64,000 bases of DNA from NCBI GenBank assembly GCA_036505635.1, contig DASXTC010000081.1, positions 1 to 64,000 of the forward strand, given 5' to 3'. Position numbers and translations under genes: made by a program. Below, one piece after another: positions 41,203 to 51,944 of the stretch (within the stretch, counting starts at the first letter, position 1; each line of letters begins with the position of its first letter). This DNA is from DASXTC01 sp036505635. Lineage in GTDB: Bacteria; Acidobacteriota; Polarisedimenticolia; JACPZX01; DASXTC01. The notes below the pieces were generated by a model that saw only the letters and a list, made by a program, of their open reading frames with translations, ran no database searches and had not been told where the DNA came from.

Positions 41203-42780
41203 ATGCTTCCGATGGTCCTGATCTCGATGGACGGCTGGGGCTACAGCGCCCGGCTCGAGGGAAACGCCGTGGCCAATTGCGGCGCGACCCATATCGAGTC
41301 GCTCGCCGCACGATATCCGAGCACACTTCTGTCCGCGTCGGGGCTGGCCGTGGGGCTGCCCGAGGGACAGATGGGTAACTCCGAGGTGGGCCACACCTGC
41401 ATGGGAGCCGGCCGGATCGTCCTGCAGGATCTGCTGAGGATCTCCAGGGCGATCGAGACGGGCGACATGGCCCGCAACCAGGTCCTGCGTGAGACGATGG
41501 TGGCGCTCGCGCGCGGCGGTGGCGCGCTCCACCTGCTCGGCCTTGTAAGCGACGGCGGAGTGCACAGCCACATCGATCACGCCAGGGGGCTGGTGAGGAT
41601 GGCGCGCGATCTGGGTGTGGCCCGGATCTTCGTGCACGCGTTTCTCGACGGGCGCGACACACCGCCGCGCAGCGCCCACCGGTACATCGCCTCGCTCGAG
41701 GAGCTCTTCAGAACGGAGGGGGCCGGCGCCTTCGCGACGGTGATCGGGCGCTACTGGGCGATGGACCGGGACAACCGGTGGGACCGGACCGAGATCGCAT
41801 ACCGCTGCATGACCGAGAGCCCCGAGGCCGACCCGGGCCGCTGGTTCGCGGCGCCTGACGCCGGCGCGGCGCTGGCGGCGGCCTACGAGCGCGGCGAGGA
41901 CGACGAGTTCGTCAAGCCGACGGTCATCACCGGGGCACGCCCCGCCCCCTCGGGCCCGCCCGGCCTGGTGCGCGACGGCGATGGGGTCGTCTTCTTCAAC
42001 TTCCGGGCGGACCGCGCCCGGCAGATGACGAGGGCGTTTACCGAGGACTCGTTTGGACGCTTCGAGCGACAGTGGCGCCCGAGGCTCTCGGCGTACGTCT
42101 GCATGACGCGTTACGACCGGACCTTCGACCTCCCCGTGGCCTTTCCGCCCGCCCCGCTCGAGCAGGTGCTGGGGCAGGTCATCTCCGAGGCGGGGCTCAG
42201 ACAGCTCAGGATTGCCGAGACGGAGAAGTACGCGCACGTGACCTTCTTCTTCAACGGCGGCGAGGAGAGGACCTTCGCCGGGGAAGAACGGATCCTGGTC
42301 CCCTCCCCCAATGTGGCCACCTACGACCTGGCGCCGGAGATGAGCGCGGGCCCCGTCACCGACGCGCTGATCGAAAGGCTGCGCGGCGGCGCGAGAGATC
42401 TGGTCGTGATCCTCAACTTCGCCAACGCCGACATGGTGGGGCACACCGGCCTGTACGAGCCGACCCTGAGGGCCTGCCGGTTCGTGGACGAGTGCGTCGG
42501 ACGGATCGCGCGCGAGGTGCTGCCGATGGGGGGCTCTCTCCTCGTGACGGCCGATCACGGCAACGCCGAGCAGATGATCGACTCGCGCACCGGGGGCCCT
42601 CTGACGGCCCACACCCTGAACCCGGTGCCCTTGATCGTGGCCGCCGAAGACCTTCCGCCTGACGCCGTGAGCGCGCCGCCCCGCCCGGGCGGGACCCTGG
42701 CGGACATCGCGCCCACCATGCTCGCGCTGCTGGGGCTGCCTCAGCCTGCCGAGATGACCGGCGCCAGCCTGCTGCCGTGA
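41203..42780 (+). CDS. gpmI: 2,3-bisphosphoglycerate-independent phosphoglycerate mutase
   Basis: Glycolytic interconversion of 3- and 2-phosphoglycerate. The 525-aa alkaline-phosphatase-fold enzyme has the metal motif LISMDGWGYS, the nucleophile Ser in MGNSEVGH, the HSHIDH segment, and the C-terminal metal ligands in TADHGNAEQM and LTAHTLNPVP. The ATG at 41203 follows GGGAGACCG; an adjacent GTG at 41200 would add one residue. Its stop overlaps the comF start as GTGA. Confidence 0.96.
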   Translation: MLPMVLISMDGWGYSARLEGNAVANCGATHIESLAARYPSTLLSASGLAVGLPEGQMGNSEVGHTCMGAGRIVLQDLLRISRAIETGDMARNQVLRETMVALARGGGALHLLGLVSDGGVHSHIDHARGLVRMARDLGVARIFVHAFLDGRDTPPRSAHRYIASLEELFRTEGAGAFATVIGRYWAMDRDNRWDRTEIAYRCMTESPEADPGRWFAAPDAGAALAAAYERGEDDEFVKPTVITGARPAPSGPPGLVRDGDGVVFFNFRADRARQMTRAFTEDSFGRFERQWRPRLSAYVCMTRYDRTFDLPVAFPPAPLEQVLGQVISEAGLRQLRIAETEKYAHVTFFFNGGEERTFAGEERILVPSPNVATYDLAPEMSAGPVTDALIERLRGGARDLVVILNFANADMVGHTGLYEPTLRACRFVDECVGRIAREVLPMGGSLLVTADHGNAEQMIDSRTGGPLTAHTLNPVPLIVAAEDLPPDAVSAPPRPGGTLADIAPTMLALLGLPQPAEMTGASLLP

Positions 42781-43523
42781 CCGGCCCGAGCCGTTTGATC
42801 GCGCGGGGGCCGGCCGCTATGATGCTCCGATCCATCGCCATCGCCGCAGCGCGCACTGCCTCGAGGCTGGCGCGTCCTTTCGTGGAGACGGCCCTCGCGG
42901 CCGCATGTCCGGTTTGCGCCGGCCCGCTCGGCGAGCACAGAGGAGGCGTCTGTCTGAGCTGCTGGAGCGAGGTGATCGAGACGCCGGTCGCGAGGCAGGA
43001 GCGGCCGATCCGGCACCTGAGGACCCTGACCGCCCTGGGCCCCTACGAAGGGCGTCTGAGGGGGATCATCAGGTGCCTCAAGTTCTCGGATCTCCCCGGG
43101 CTCGGTTCCGAGCTGGGCGAGCGGCTGGCGCCGCGGCTGGAGGACCTCTCCGACCGCATCGATTTGATCGTGCCCGTGCCGCTCCATCGGTGGCGGCGAT
43201 GGCGGCGCGGGTACAACCAGGCGGCGTTGATCGCGGTCGCAGCCGGACGACGACTTGGCATGCAGGTGGCGCCGCGAGCCCTGGTCAGACGCCGGGCCAC
43301 GAGGTCCCAGACCGGACGCGCGCGCCGGGACCGGGTGGACAACGTGCGCGGCGCCTTCGAGGCAGGGCGCATCCGCCCCGCGGGCGGCAGGGTCCTGCTG
43401 ATCGATGATGTCGTGACCACCGGTGCCACTCTCTCGGAATGCGCCAGGACCTTGAAGGCGGCGGGGGCTCGAACCGTCCACGCCTGCGCGGCCGCGCGGA
43501 CCCTTTCACGAAGTGACTCATAA
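42777..43523 (+). CDS. comF: ComF-family phosphoribosyltransferase-like protein
   Basis: A 248-aa ComF/GntX family protein. It has a zinc-finger N-terminus (CPVCAGPLGEHRGGVCLSC, with two CxxC pairs near residues 44 and 60) and a type I PRTase domain with the PRPP loop VLLIDDVVTTGATLSE near 205. ComF proteins serve DNA uptake in competent bacteria, possibly as DNA-binding adaptors. The GTG start overlaps the gpmI stop codon. Its end overlaps nothing significant and is followed 10 bases later by the cyclophilin gene. Confidence 0.88.
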   Translation: MTGPSRLIARGPAAMMLRSIAIAAARTASRLARPFVETALAAACPVCAGPLGEHRGGVCLSCWSEVIETPVARQERPIRHLRTLTALGPYEGRLRGIIRCLKFSDLPGLGSELGERLAPRLEDLSDRIDLIVPVPLHRWRRWRRGYNQAALIAVAAGRRLGMQVAPRALVRRRATRSQTGRARRDRVDNVRGAFEAGRIRPAGGRVLLIDDVVTTGATLSECARTLKAAGARTVHACAAARTLSRSDS

Positions 43524-43533
43524 AGGAAGGCAG

Positions 43534-44508
43534 ATGATGAGACTCGACGGGCGCCCCTTCGCAGGTGCGTCGATCCTGGCCGCGATTGCGGTTCTGACGA
43601 TGCTCCCCGCCGCGGCGGCGGAGCAGGAGGCCGGGGCCTCCCCGATCCAGGCCACCCTCGAATACATCCGTCCCTTCAACTACGGCGGCGATCCGCTGCT
43701 CATCCGCCTCGGCATCTTCAATACCGGAGCCCGCCCCTACGACAACTCGGCGGGTATCAACCTGTTCGGCGGGCTCAAGGTCACCAGCGCCTCCGGAACC
43801 AGGCTCACCATGAAGGGCAAGGCGGAGATCGACCCGAAGGTCCAGCCCGCGGTTCTGGCCCCGGGCGGGTTCTTCGGCATGATCCAGGACATCACGCCTC
43901 TGCTACCGGACATCGCGAAGGCCGGCACCTACACGATCTCCTGGGAAGGCTCGGGGCTCTCGGCGCCGCCCGTCACGGTGAAGGTACTGCCGAAGTTCGA
44001 GCCTTCCGAGGCGTACGTCGCCGTGATCGAGACCGACTACGGGTACCTCGAGTTCGACCTGAAGTCGAAAGAGGCGCCCCGGCACGTGCAGAACTTCTAT
44101 GACCTCGCGCTCTTCGGGTTCTACGACAACACGCCCCTGTTCCAGGTGATCAAAGGCGTCGAGGTGCGCGGCGGAGATCCTTCGGGCACCGGCTTCGGCG
44201 GGGTCGGCTACAACCTGTCCCCCGAGATCGCCACGGAGCTCAAGCATCGCCGCGGGACACTCTCGTCGGTGAAACTTGGGGAGCAGAAGCAGGACAGCGG
44301 ATCGCAGTTCGTCATCACGCTGTCGCCACACGAGCCCTACGACGGAGCCTTGTCGATCTTCGGAGAGCTGCGCAAGGGGGACGACGTCCTTTCGGCGATT
44401 GAGAACATCCCCACCAGCGGACAACGCGATCAGCCCCCGCACTTCAGGCCTCTCAAGCCGATTGTGGTCAGGAGCGTCACCGTGAGGAAGGCCGCGGAGC
44501 CCTCCTGA
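43534..44508 (+). CDS. exported cyclophilin-type peptidyl-prolyl isomerase
   Basis: A 324-aa exported protein. The signal peptide ends near AAAEQ (about residue 30). An N-terminal beta-rich domain (about 35-150) of unclear role precedes a cyclophilin domain (about 160-320) with the FYDNTPLFQVIKGVEVRGGDPSGTG and SGSQFVITLSPHEPYDG motifs. The usual FHRVI catalytic block reads FQVIK, so the catalytic Arg appears replaced. It probably assists folding in the periplasm. The start has AAGGAAGG. Confidence 0.85.
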   Translation: MMRLDGRPFAGASILAAIAVLTMLPAAAAEQEAGASPIQATLEYIRPFNYGGDPLLIRLGIFNTGARPYDNSAGINLFGGLKVTSASGTRLTMKGKAEIDPKVQPAVLAPGGFFGMIQDITPLLPDIAKAGTYTISWEGSGLSAPPVTVKVLPKFEPSEAYVAVIETDYGYLEFDLKSKEAPRHVQNFYDLALFGFYDNTPLFQVIKGVEVRGGDPSGTGFGGVGYNLSPEIATELKHRRGTLSSVKLGEQKQDSGSQFVITLSPHEPYDGALSIFGELRKGDDVLSAIENIPTSGQRDQPPHFRPLKPIVVRSVTVRKAAEPS

Positions 44509-44585
44509 GGCAAGGGACGCTGAGGGCCGCACGGCCGGCCCCCCTGCCGCTGCACGACCGGGGCGGGATTCACGCAGCCGCGATC

Positions 44586-46559
44586 GTGCTGGCGGCCCTT
44601 CTCGTGAGCGCCGGCACCCTGGGCAACGGGCTCGTTTTCGACGATCACCTCCTCATGGGCGGCAACGCCCCGGTCATCCGGGGCGAGCAGCCTCTGTCGA
44701 GCGCCTTCACGTACCGCTACTGGGGCGTGGCCGACGAAGCTTCGCCCAACGAGCTGTACCGGCCGGTCGCCATCGCGAGCCTCGCGCTCAACGCGCGAGT
44801 GCTGGGGGATGGCCCGGTTTCGCTGCATGCCGTCAACATCCTCCTGCACTCGCTCAACGCGCTGATGGTCTACCTCCTGATCCGCAAGCTGTTCGATCGG
44901 CCGATCCTCGCGCTGATCGCGGCGTTGATCTTCGCGGTGCATCCCATCGCCACCGAAGCGGTGGCGGCCGTGGCGGGGAGGGCCGACCTGCTCGCGACCT
45001 TCTTCCTCCTGGCGGCGTCGCTCCTGGGGCTCGTCGCCTGCCGCCGGCGCGGGAAATGGATCCTGGCCGGGGGGCTGGGGCTGGCCCTGGTCACGTTCAT
45101 GGGCGCGCTCTCCAAGGAGAGCGTCTTCGCCGCGCCGCTGGTCACGGCCGCGGTGCTGGGATCCGACGCTCGCCGGCACCATGGAAACCGCGACGCCTAC
45201 CGGCACTATCTGATCACGGCGGGGACCCTGGCATGCATCCAGGTCTTCGTCCTGTTGATGGTCATGGTGCTGAGGTTCGGCATCCTCGGGTACGTCTACA
45301 GGTCGGAACCGCCCTCCAGCCCCTCGACGGCCTACCTCGCCTTCGTCAACAACCCGATCCAGTTCGCCGAGCCGCTTGGCCGCGTGCTCACCGCGCTGCG
45401 CGTGGCCGTGATGGGGGCCGGGCTGCTGATCTTCCCTCTGCGCCTCTCGGCCGACTACTCCTACAACGCGCTGCCCGTGACGTCGGGCGTGCCCGGGGCC
45501 GCAGACATCGCCGCGGTGGTCTTTCTCGCGCTCTATCTCGGAGTGCTGTTCTTCTCGGCGCGGCGCTTTCCCGTGGCGATGTTCGCGCTCTCGTGGTCCG
45601 CGCTCACCTACCTGATCGTCTCGAACCTGCTCTTTCCGATCGGGACCATCTTCGGCGAGAGGCTGCTCTACCTGCCGTCGATCGGCTTCGCCCTCCTGCT
45701 CGCGGCCGGCCTGACGCGCCTGGGAGGGCGCGCCCCGCTGTGGCGCGGGACGGCGGCCGCGCTGACCGCCCTGCTCCTGATTCTGTACGGCGCGCGCTTC
45801 ACCGCGCGCTGCCGCGACTGGGTCGACGACGAGCATCTCTTCCAGGCCGCGGTCGCCGTCAATCCGGGAAGTGCGAAGGCCCACAGCAACTACGCCGCCA
45901 CCCTGCAGTTCGCGGGCCGGTACGACGCGGCGATCGAGCACTATGGAGTGGCGCTGCGGATCGCTCCCGGCCTGACGGGCAGCGGGATCAGCCTCGCGAG
46001 GATCCTCACCCTGCAGGGACGGCCCGACGAGGCGGTGCGCCAGTACCAGAAGGTGATCGAGCGGGATGACGGAATCTCCGTGGCGTGGAGCGGGCTGGGC
46101 CTCGCGCACGAGGCGGCCGGCAATGATTCGGCGGCGGAGAGCGCCTTTCGGAAGGCGCTCTCGCTGTCGCTCGGTCGCAACCAGGAGGCGATCCTGGGGC
46201 TCGCCCGCGTCATGCAGCGCACGTCGCGGGAGGAGCAATCCGTCGATCTGCTCGAACGGATGGCCAAGGCGAATCCGGGCGCTCCGGAAGTGCGCGAGGA
46301 GTTGGCGCAGGCGCACTATCGGCTCGGAGTCCTCAGGCTCGGCCAGGAGCGCCCCGAGGAGTTTCTCTCGGAGATGGGACGCGCCGTCGAGCTGGACCCG
46401 CGGCACGGCCCGGCCCACTACAACCTCGCGGTGGCCGCCCTGGAGCGAGGAGACACCGCGCAGGCGCGTGACCACGCCCGCGCGGCGCTCCTTGCAGGAT
46501 ACGAGCTACCCCCCGGCTTCCTCGAGGCGTGCGGGATCCAGGCGACCCCTCCACCATGA
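44586..46559 (+). CDS. TMTC-like (DUF1736) membrane protein with C-terminal TPR repeats
   Basis: A 657-aa polytopic protein. The family block NELYRPVAIASLALN, VSLHAVNILLHSLNALMVYLL and FAVHPIATEAVAAVAGRADLLA matches the TMTC/DUF1736 family, whose eukaryotic members are protein O-mannosyltransferases. About ten membrane helices are followed by TPR repeats from about 430 to 650. The conserved acidic pair near the start (VFDDHLLM) is present. The GTG at 44586 has no ribosome-binding site; a CTG at 44520 with AAGGGA upstream would add 22 residues. Confidence 0.8.
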   Translation: MLAALLVSAGTLGNGLVFDDHLLMGGNAPVIRGEQPLSSAFTYRYWGVADEASPNELYRPVAIASLALNARVLGDGPVSLHAVNILLHSLNALMVYLLIRKLFDRPILALIAALIFAVHPIATEAVAAVAGRADLLATFFLLAASLLGLVACRRRGKWILAGGLGLALVTFMGALSKESVFAAPLVTAAVLGSDARRHHGNRDAYRHYLITAGTLACIQVFVLLMVMVLRFGILGYVYRSEPPSSPSTAYLAFVNNPIQFAEPLGRVLTALRVAVMGAGLLIFPLRLSADYSYNALPVTSGVPGAADIAAVVFLALYLGVLFFSARRFPVAMFALSWSALTYLIVSNLLFPIGTIFGERLLYLPSIGFALLLAAGLTRLGGRAPLWRGTAAALTALLLILYGARFTARCRDWVDDEHLFQAAVAVNPGSAKAHSNYAATLQFAGRYDAAIEHYGVALRIAPGLTGSGISLARILTLQGRPDEAVRQYQKVIERDDGISVAWSGLGLAHEAAGNDSAAESAFRKALSLSLGRNQEAILGLARVMQRTSREEQSVDLLERMAKANPGAPEVREELAQAHYRLGVLRLGQERPEEFLSEMGRAVELDPRHGPAHYNLAVAALERGDTAQARDHARAALLAGYELPPGFLEACGIQATPPP

Positions 46560-46574
46560 GAGGGTCGGCCGCGT

Positions 46575-46596
46575 CCGGCACCACGGACGGTGCCGG
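46575..46596 (+). terminator. hairpin after the TMTC-like gene
   Basis: CCGGCACC (46575-46582) and GGTGCCGG (46589-46596) form a perfect 8-bp stem with a 6-base loop, 16 bases after the stop. Only two T residues follow, so termination strength is uncertain. Confidence 0.45.
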
Positions 46597-46598
46597 CC

Positions 46599-46628
46599 TT
46601 GTCAAGCTCCGCCGCCATGAGGTAGGGT
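46599..46628 (+). promoter_or_regulatory. promoter of the SDR gene
   Basis: TTGTCA (46599-46604) and TAGGGT (46623-46628) have an 18-bp spacer, directly after the preceding hairpin. An ATG at 46635 lies six bases past the -10 box, so a leaderless start there is possible besides the ribosome-binding-site-supported one at 46698. Confidence 0.45.
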
Positions 46629-46697
46629 CCTGCGATGACGCGGCCCGAGGCCCTCTCTCCGGCCCTTCATATTCAAGCCTTCATGCGAGGGAACCTC

Positions 46698-47462
46698 ATG
46701 CCTGAGCTTTCGGGAAAATCGGCGCTGGTCACGGGAGGAGGCAGCGGGATCGGCAGGGCGATCGCGCTCGCCTTCGCGCGGGAGGGGGCCCGAGTGGTCA
46801 TCGCCGGACGGCGTCCCGGTCCATTGCGCGAAACCGCCTCGTCGGCCCCCGGCGGATCCATCCACTGCGTCACGGCGGACGTCACGCTCGAGGAGGACCG
46901 GGTCCGCCTCGTCGAGACGACGGTTGCGACCCTCGGGTCGCTCGATCTGCTGGTCAACAGCGCCGGGATTCTCGAAGGAGGCACCTTCGAGTCCACGGAC
47001 CTCGAGGCGTGGGACCGCACCATGGACATCAACGTGAGATCGGTCCTCGCTCTCACGCGCCTGGCGGCGCCGCATCTGATCGCGCGGCGTGGAAACATCG
47101 TCAACCTGTCGAGCGTGGCCGGGCTGCGCCCCTACGCGGGAGTGCTCGCCTACTGCGTGAGCAAGGCCGCCGTCGACCAGCTCACGCGATGCCTCTCCCT
47201 GGAGCTGGCGCCCAGGGGGGTCCGGGTCAACGCCCTCAATCCGGGGGTGGTGGTGACGAACCTGCACCTCAGCGGTGGGATGAGCGAGACCGACTACGCC
47301 GCTTTTCTGGAGCGCGGCAAGAGCACGCACCCGCTCGGGCGTGTGGGAGCCGCGGAGGAAGTGGCGTCGCTGGCTCTCTTTCTCGCGTCGGATCGGGCCG
47401 GCTGGATCACCGGCGGCACCTTCAGCGTGGACGGCGGGAGGGCTCTGGCTTCGGCGCGGTGA
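46698..47462 (+). CDS. short-chain dehydrogenase/reductase
   Basis: A 254-aa classical SDR oxidoreductase. The NAD(P) motif TGGGSGIG is near residue 12, NSAGI follows, and the catalytic Ser with YxxxK appears as YCVSK. The C-terminus ITGGTFSVDGG is typical of FabG-like members. The start at 46698 has GAGGGA five bases upstream and gives the family N-terminus; two upstream in-frame ATGs (46635, 46683) exist. Its substrate is unknown. The 3' end overlaps the convergent cvpA gene by 41 bases. Confidence 0.85.
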   Translation: MPELSGKSALVTGGGSGIGRAIALAFAREGARVVIAGRRPGPLRETASSAPGGSIHCVTADVTLEEDRVRLVETTVATLGSLDLLVNSAGILEGGTFESTDLEAWDRTMDINVRSVLALTRLAAPHLIARRGNIVNLSSVAGLRPYAGVLAYCVSKAAVDQLTRCLSLELAPRGVRVNALNPGVVVTNLHLSGGMSETDYAAFLERGKSTHPLGRVGAAEEVASLALFLASDRAGWITGGTFSVDGGRALASAR

Positions 47463-48051
47463 TCTCTTTCGTGGCTTCGCCGGCCTTCCGCTGGACCGCC
47501 ACGCCCGCGGCCAGAAGGGATTTCGCCGCCAGGGTGAAGCGCTCGCGTATCGGCTCGGGCGCCGCGACCTTGAGGTACTCCCCCCCTGCCACCGCGTAGG
47601 GCGCGAGACGCGAGCCCTGCATCAGTGAGCCACCGTCGGGCGCCGAGAGCGCCAGAAGCGGGACCGTGGCGGCGCACAGCACCAGGATTCCCACCAGGAG
47701 CCCCAGGGCCGCCCCCGCCATGCGGTTGAGCCACCCGAGCTTGACCGCCCCCAGCGCCCGCGTCACCAGCCACGCCAGCACGCCCACCGCGATCACGACG
47801 CCCAGAAAGATCAGGATGAACGCGGCGATGCGATGCCCCCCGAAACCGGCCCCGCCGCCCGACGACGGCACGATCCTCCTGAGAGGCACGGCGACCGTCT
47901 CGCACCAGCGCAAGCCCAGGATCCATCCGAGGATCACCGCGGCGAACCCGAAGACGAGCCGGACCATTCCGCGCAGCAGGCCGAAGAGCGCGAAGCCGGC
48001 GAGCAGGATCACCACGATGACATCGAAGGCCGCGAACCCCGAGCCGCTCAT
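47422..48051 (-). CDS. CvpA-family membrane protein
   Basis: A 209-aa protein with four membrane helices (FDVIVVILLAGFALFGLLRG; FGFAAVILGWILGL; FILIFLGVVIAVGVLAWLV; GAALGLLVGILVLCAATV) followed by a hydrophilic tail with a basic C-terminus. This is the CvpA layout, linked to colicin V export and envelope robustness in Enterobacteria. The start ATG overlaps the stop of the MBL-fold gene as ATGA. It is last in the fusA operon. Confidence 0.85.
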   Translation of the reverse strand: MSGSGFAAFDVIVVILLAGFALFGLLRGMVRLVFGFAAVILGWILGLRWCETVAVPLRRIVPSSGGGAGFGGHRIAAFILIFLGVVIAVGVLAWLVTRALGAVKLGWLNRMAGAALGLLVGILVLCAATVPLLALSAPDGGSLMQGSRLAPYAVAGGEYLKVAAPEPIRERFTLAAKSLLAAGVAVQRKAGEATKEITAPKPEPSRRPR

Positions 48052-48680
48052 CGCGCGGCGTCCTTCTTCAGGGCCCCGCGCACCGCCCGCTTCGCGTCCG
48101 CCGTCACCGGCGCGCCGTGGGCGGGACACAGGACCTTGAAGTCCAGCTCGAGCAACCCCTTCGCGCTCACGCGCGTTCGCGCGGGCTCGTCCTGATGCAC
48201 GTCCGGTACGAACCTCAGACCGCTCCGCTCCAGATGCACCAGGACATCGGCGCAGAAGAGGACGCCGCCGGCGGCGGGGCCGTGAAGCGCGAAATGGGAC
48301 TCGGTGGGTCCAGGCGTGTGAATCGCGCGCAGTCCGCCGGGCAGCCTGTCGCCCACGTCGTAGAAGCCGTCGGGCTCCGCCTCCAGACGCTGCGAGGCTC
48401 GGGGCGCGAGCAGCCTCGCGCCGAACAGCCCGCGGTAGCGCCATCCCGAGCGCTGGTGGCACGAACCGGTCAGGCAGATCGCCACCACCCTGCCGAGCCT
48501 GGAGAGGGACTCGAGGGCCTTCGGAGCGAGAGGGAGCGGGTCGATCAGGACGACCGACGCCCCGCCGGCCACCGCGTAGGCGTCGCTGCGGGCGCCGATC
48601 CTCTCATCGAGGACATGCCACCCGTAGACTCCCGGGGCGATCTCGCGCAGGCTCTTCGCCTCGGTCCTGGGCTCCGAAAT
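48048..48680 (-). CDS. metallo-beta-lactamase-fold protein with probable ATT start
   Basis: A 210-aa MBL-fold protein. Coding similarity (REIAPGVYGWHVLDER...DAYAVAGGASVVLID) begins well upstream of the first canonical start, a GTG at 48572. Back to the stop codon of the preceding gene there is no ATG, GTG or TTG, but an ATT at 48680 has GGGAGG seven bases upstream. The usual HxHxDH is replaced by TGSCHQRS, while IHTPGPTESHF, the CADV Asp and CPAHG are kept, so the metal site is modified. It may be a hydrolase with one metal or a non-catalytic member. Confidence 0.75.
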   Translation of the reverse strand: MSEPRTEAKSLREIAPGVYGWHVLDERIGARSDAYAVAGGASVVLIDPLPLAPKALESLSRLGRVVAICLTGSCHQRSGWRYRGLFGARLLAPRASQRLEAEPDGFYDVGDRLPGGLRAIHTPGPTESHFALHGPAAGGVLFCADVLVHLERSGLRFVPDVHQDEPARTRVSAKGLLELDFKVLCPAHGAPVTADAKRAVRGALKKDAAR

Positions 48681-48716
48681 GGCGGCACCTCCCTCTCGAT
48701 GAGCGATGGCCCGCGG

Positions 48717-49418
48717 CTACTCCTGCATCAGGAGCATCGTCGTCGGGTCGAGCATGAGGCTCGTGTCCGAGACGTTCGGGCTCTCGTGATCCTTGAGCAG
48801 GCGGACGCGGACCCCGCGCCCGTCGTGGGCCAGCGAGACGATCACGCTGATCGTCTCCTCGAACCGGGCCGCCGGCTCCGGGATCCCGCGCTCGTTGCGC
48901 CTCGCGTCGCGGTGGGTGATCGCCGTCATCCACATCTCCGCGTTGAGCTCCTTCGCGATGCGGCGCAGCTCGAACACGTCGCCCACGGCCCCCGCCTCGA
49001 AGTCGAACCCGTCGATCATCACGGCCTCGGGCTCGAAGTGAGCGAAGTTCCTGAGGAAGACGATCGCCTCCGTCAGCTTCGCCACGGAGAACGAGTGATT
49101 GACGTAGGTGTGGATGTTGCGGTTGCGCTCCATCTCGAGCCTCTCGCGCCCCGCATCCTTGAGGCCCGACGAGCGGGCCAGGTCCATGAAGATCTCGTCG
49201 TAGTACTCGCGGACCTTCTCGACCGACTGGTCGAGCGCCACGTGCAGGACCTTCCGCCCTCGCATCAGGTCATCGAGGGCGACGCCCACCAGGAAGGCCG
49301 TCTTGCCCACCCCGTGCCGCCCGGCCGCGACGCCGATGTTGCCCCGGCCCAGGCCGCCGTGAATCGATCGCTCGAAGACCCTCAGCGGACTGCGTTCGTT
49401 GAGATCCTTGCTGTACAT
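48717..49418 (-). CDS. RecA/KaiC-like P-loop ATPase
   Basis: A 233-aa RecA-fold protein with Walker A GRHGVGKTAF near residue 33 and Walker B VMIDGFDF near 134. It resembles the ATPase core of KaiC/DnaB-type proteins but has no second domain. A tyrosine-rich region (VREYYDEIFMDLARSSG) and the C-terminal RVRLLKDHESPNVSD suggest a nucleotide-dependent regulator or loader. The exact role is unknown. It lies 8 bases after fusA and upstream of the MBL gene in the same reading frame. Confidence 0.65.
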   Translation of the reverse strand: MYSKDLNERSPLRVFERSIHGGLGRGNIGVAAGRHGVGKTAFLVGVALDDLMRGRKVLHVALDQSVEKVREYYDEIFMDLARSSGLKDAGRERLEMERNRNIHTYVNHSFSVAKLTEAIVFLRNFAHFEPEAVMIDGFDFEAGAVGDVFELRRIAKELNAEMWMTAITHRDARRNERGIPEPAARFEETISVIVSLAHDGRGVRVRLLKDHESPNVSDTSLMLDPTTMLLMQE

Positions 49419-49426
49419 GGTCGGCG

Positions 49427-51511
<2,085 letters not shown>

Positions 51512-51668
51512 GACGACCCTTTCCCTGGAACCGAGCCGGTCACCTTAACAGAACCGGTGGGGTTTGACCAGCGCCCGGTATGCGAGGCGCTCGAGGAGGG
51601 CGGCGAGGAGGAGACGGGGAGCGGACGGAGATCGGCCCTCCACCTGCTCGGATTCCGTGGTGAGGACT

Positions 51669-51941
51669 AGGAGTGTGTCCGAGTAATGGCTCGGATCGCG
51701 TTGCGAGCGCCGCCGGGTCGGATCCGAGGAAGCGCGACGAAGTCGATGCGAGACATCGTCGAGGAGCGCTGACGAAGGAGACGGCCCCGCGCCGCCGCAA
51801 CCCTTCGGGCGCACGGGGGTTGCGGCCGCATCCATCGTCGCTCGTCGTCGACGACCACTCGGGTCGACTTCCTCCTCGCTCCTCGGCTGTGGCTCGCAAG
51901 CCCCGTGCGCGCGGCCCAAGCCATTACTCGGACACACTCCT
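51669..51941. mobile_element. 273-bp MITE-like inverted-repeat element
   Basis: Terminal inverted repeats of 26 bp (51669-51694 and 51916-51941) differ at one position; both begin AGGAGTGTGTCCGAGTAATG reading inward. The pentamer GGACT directly flanks both ends (51664-51668 and 51942-51946), a target-site duplication. A 10-bp hairpin (51794-51803/51817-51826) lies almost at the centre, and the two halves are imperfectly complementary throughout. There is no transposase and no room for one. It sits 3 bases past the stop of the M16 gene and about 157 bases before fusA. Confidence 0.8.
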
Positions 51942-51944
51942 GGA

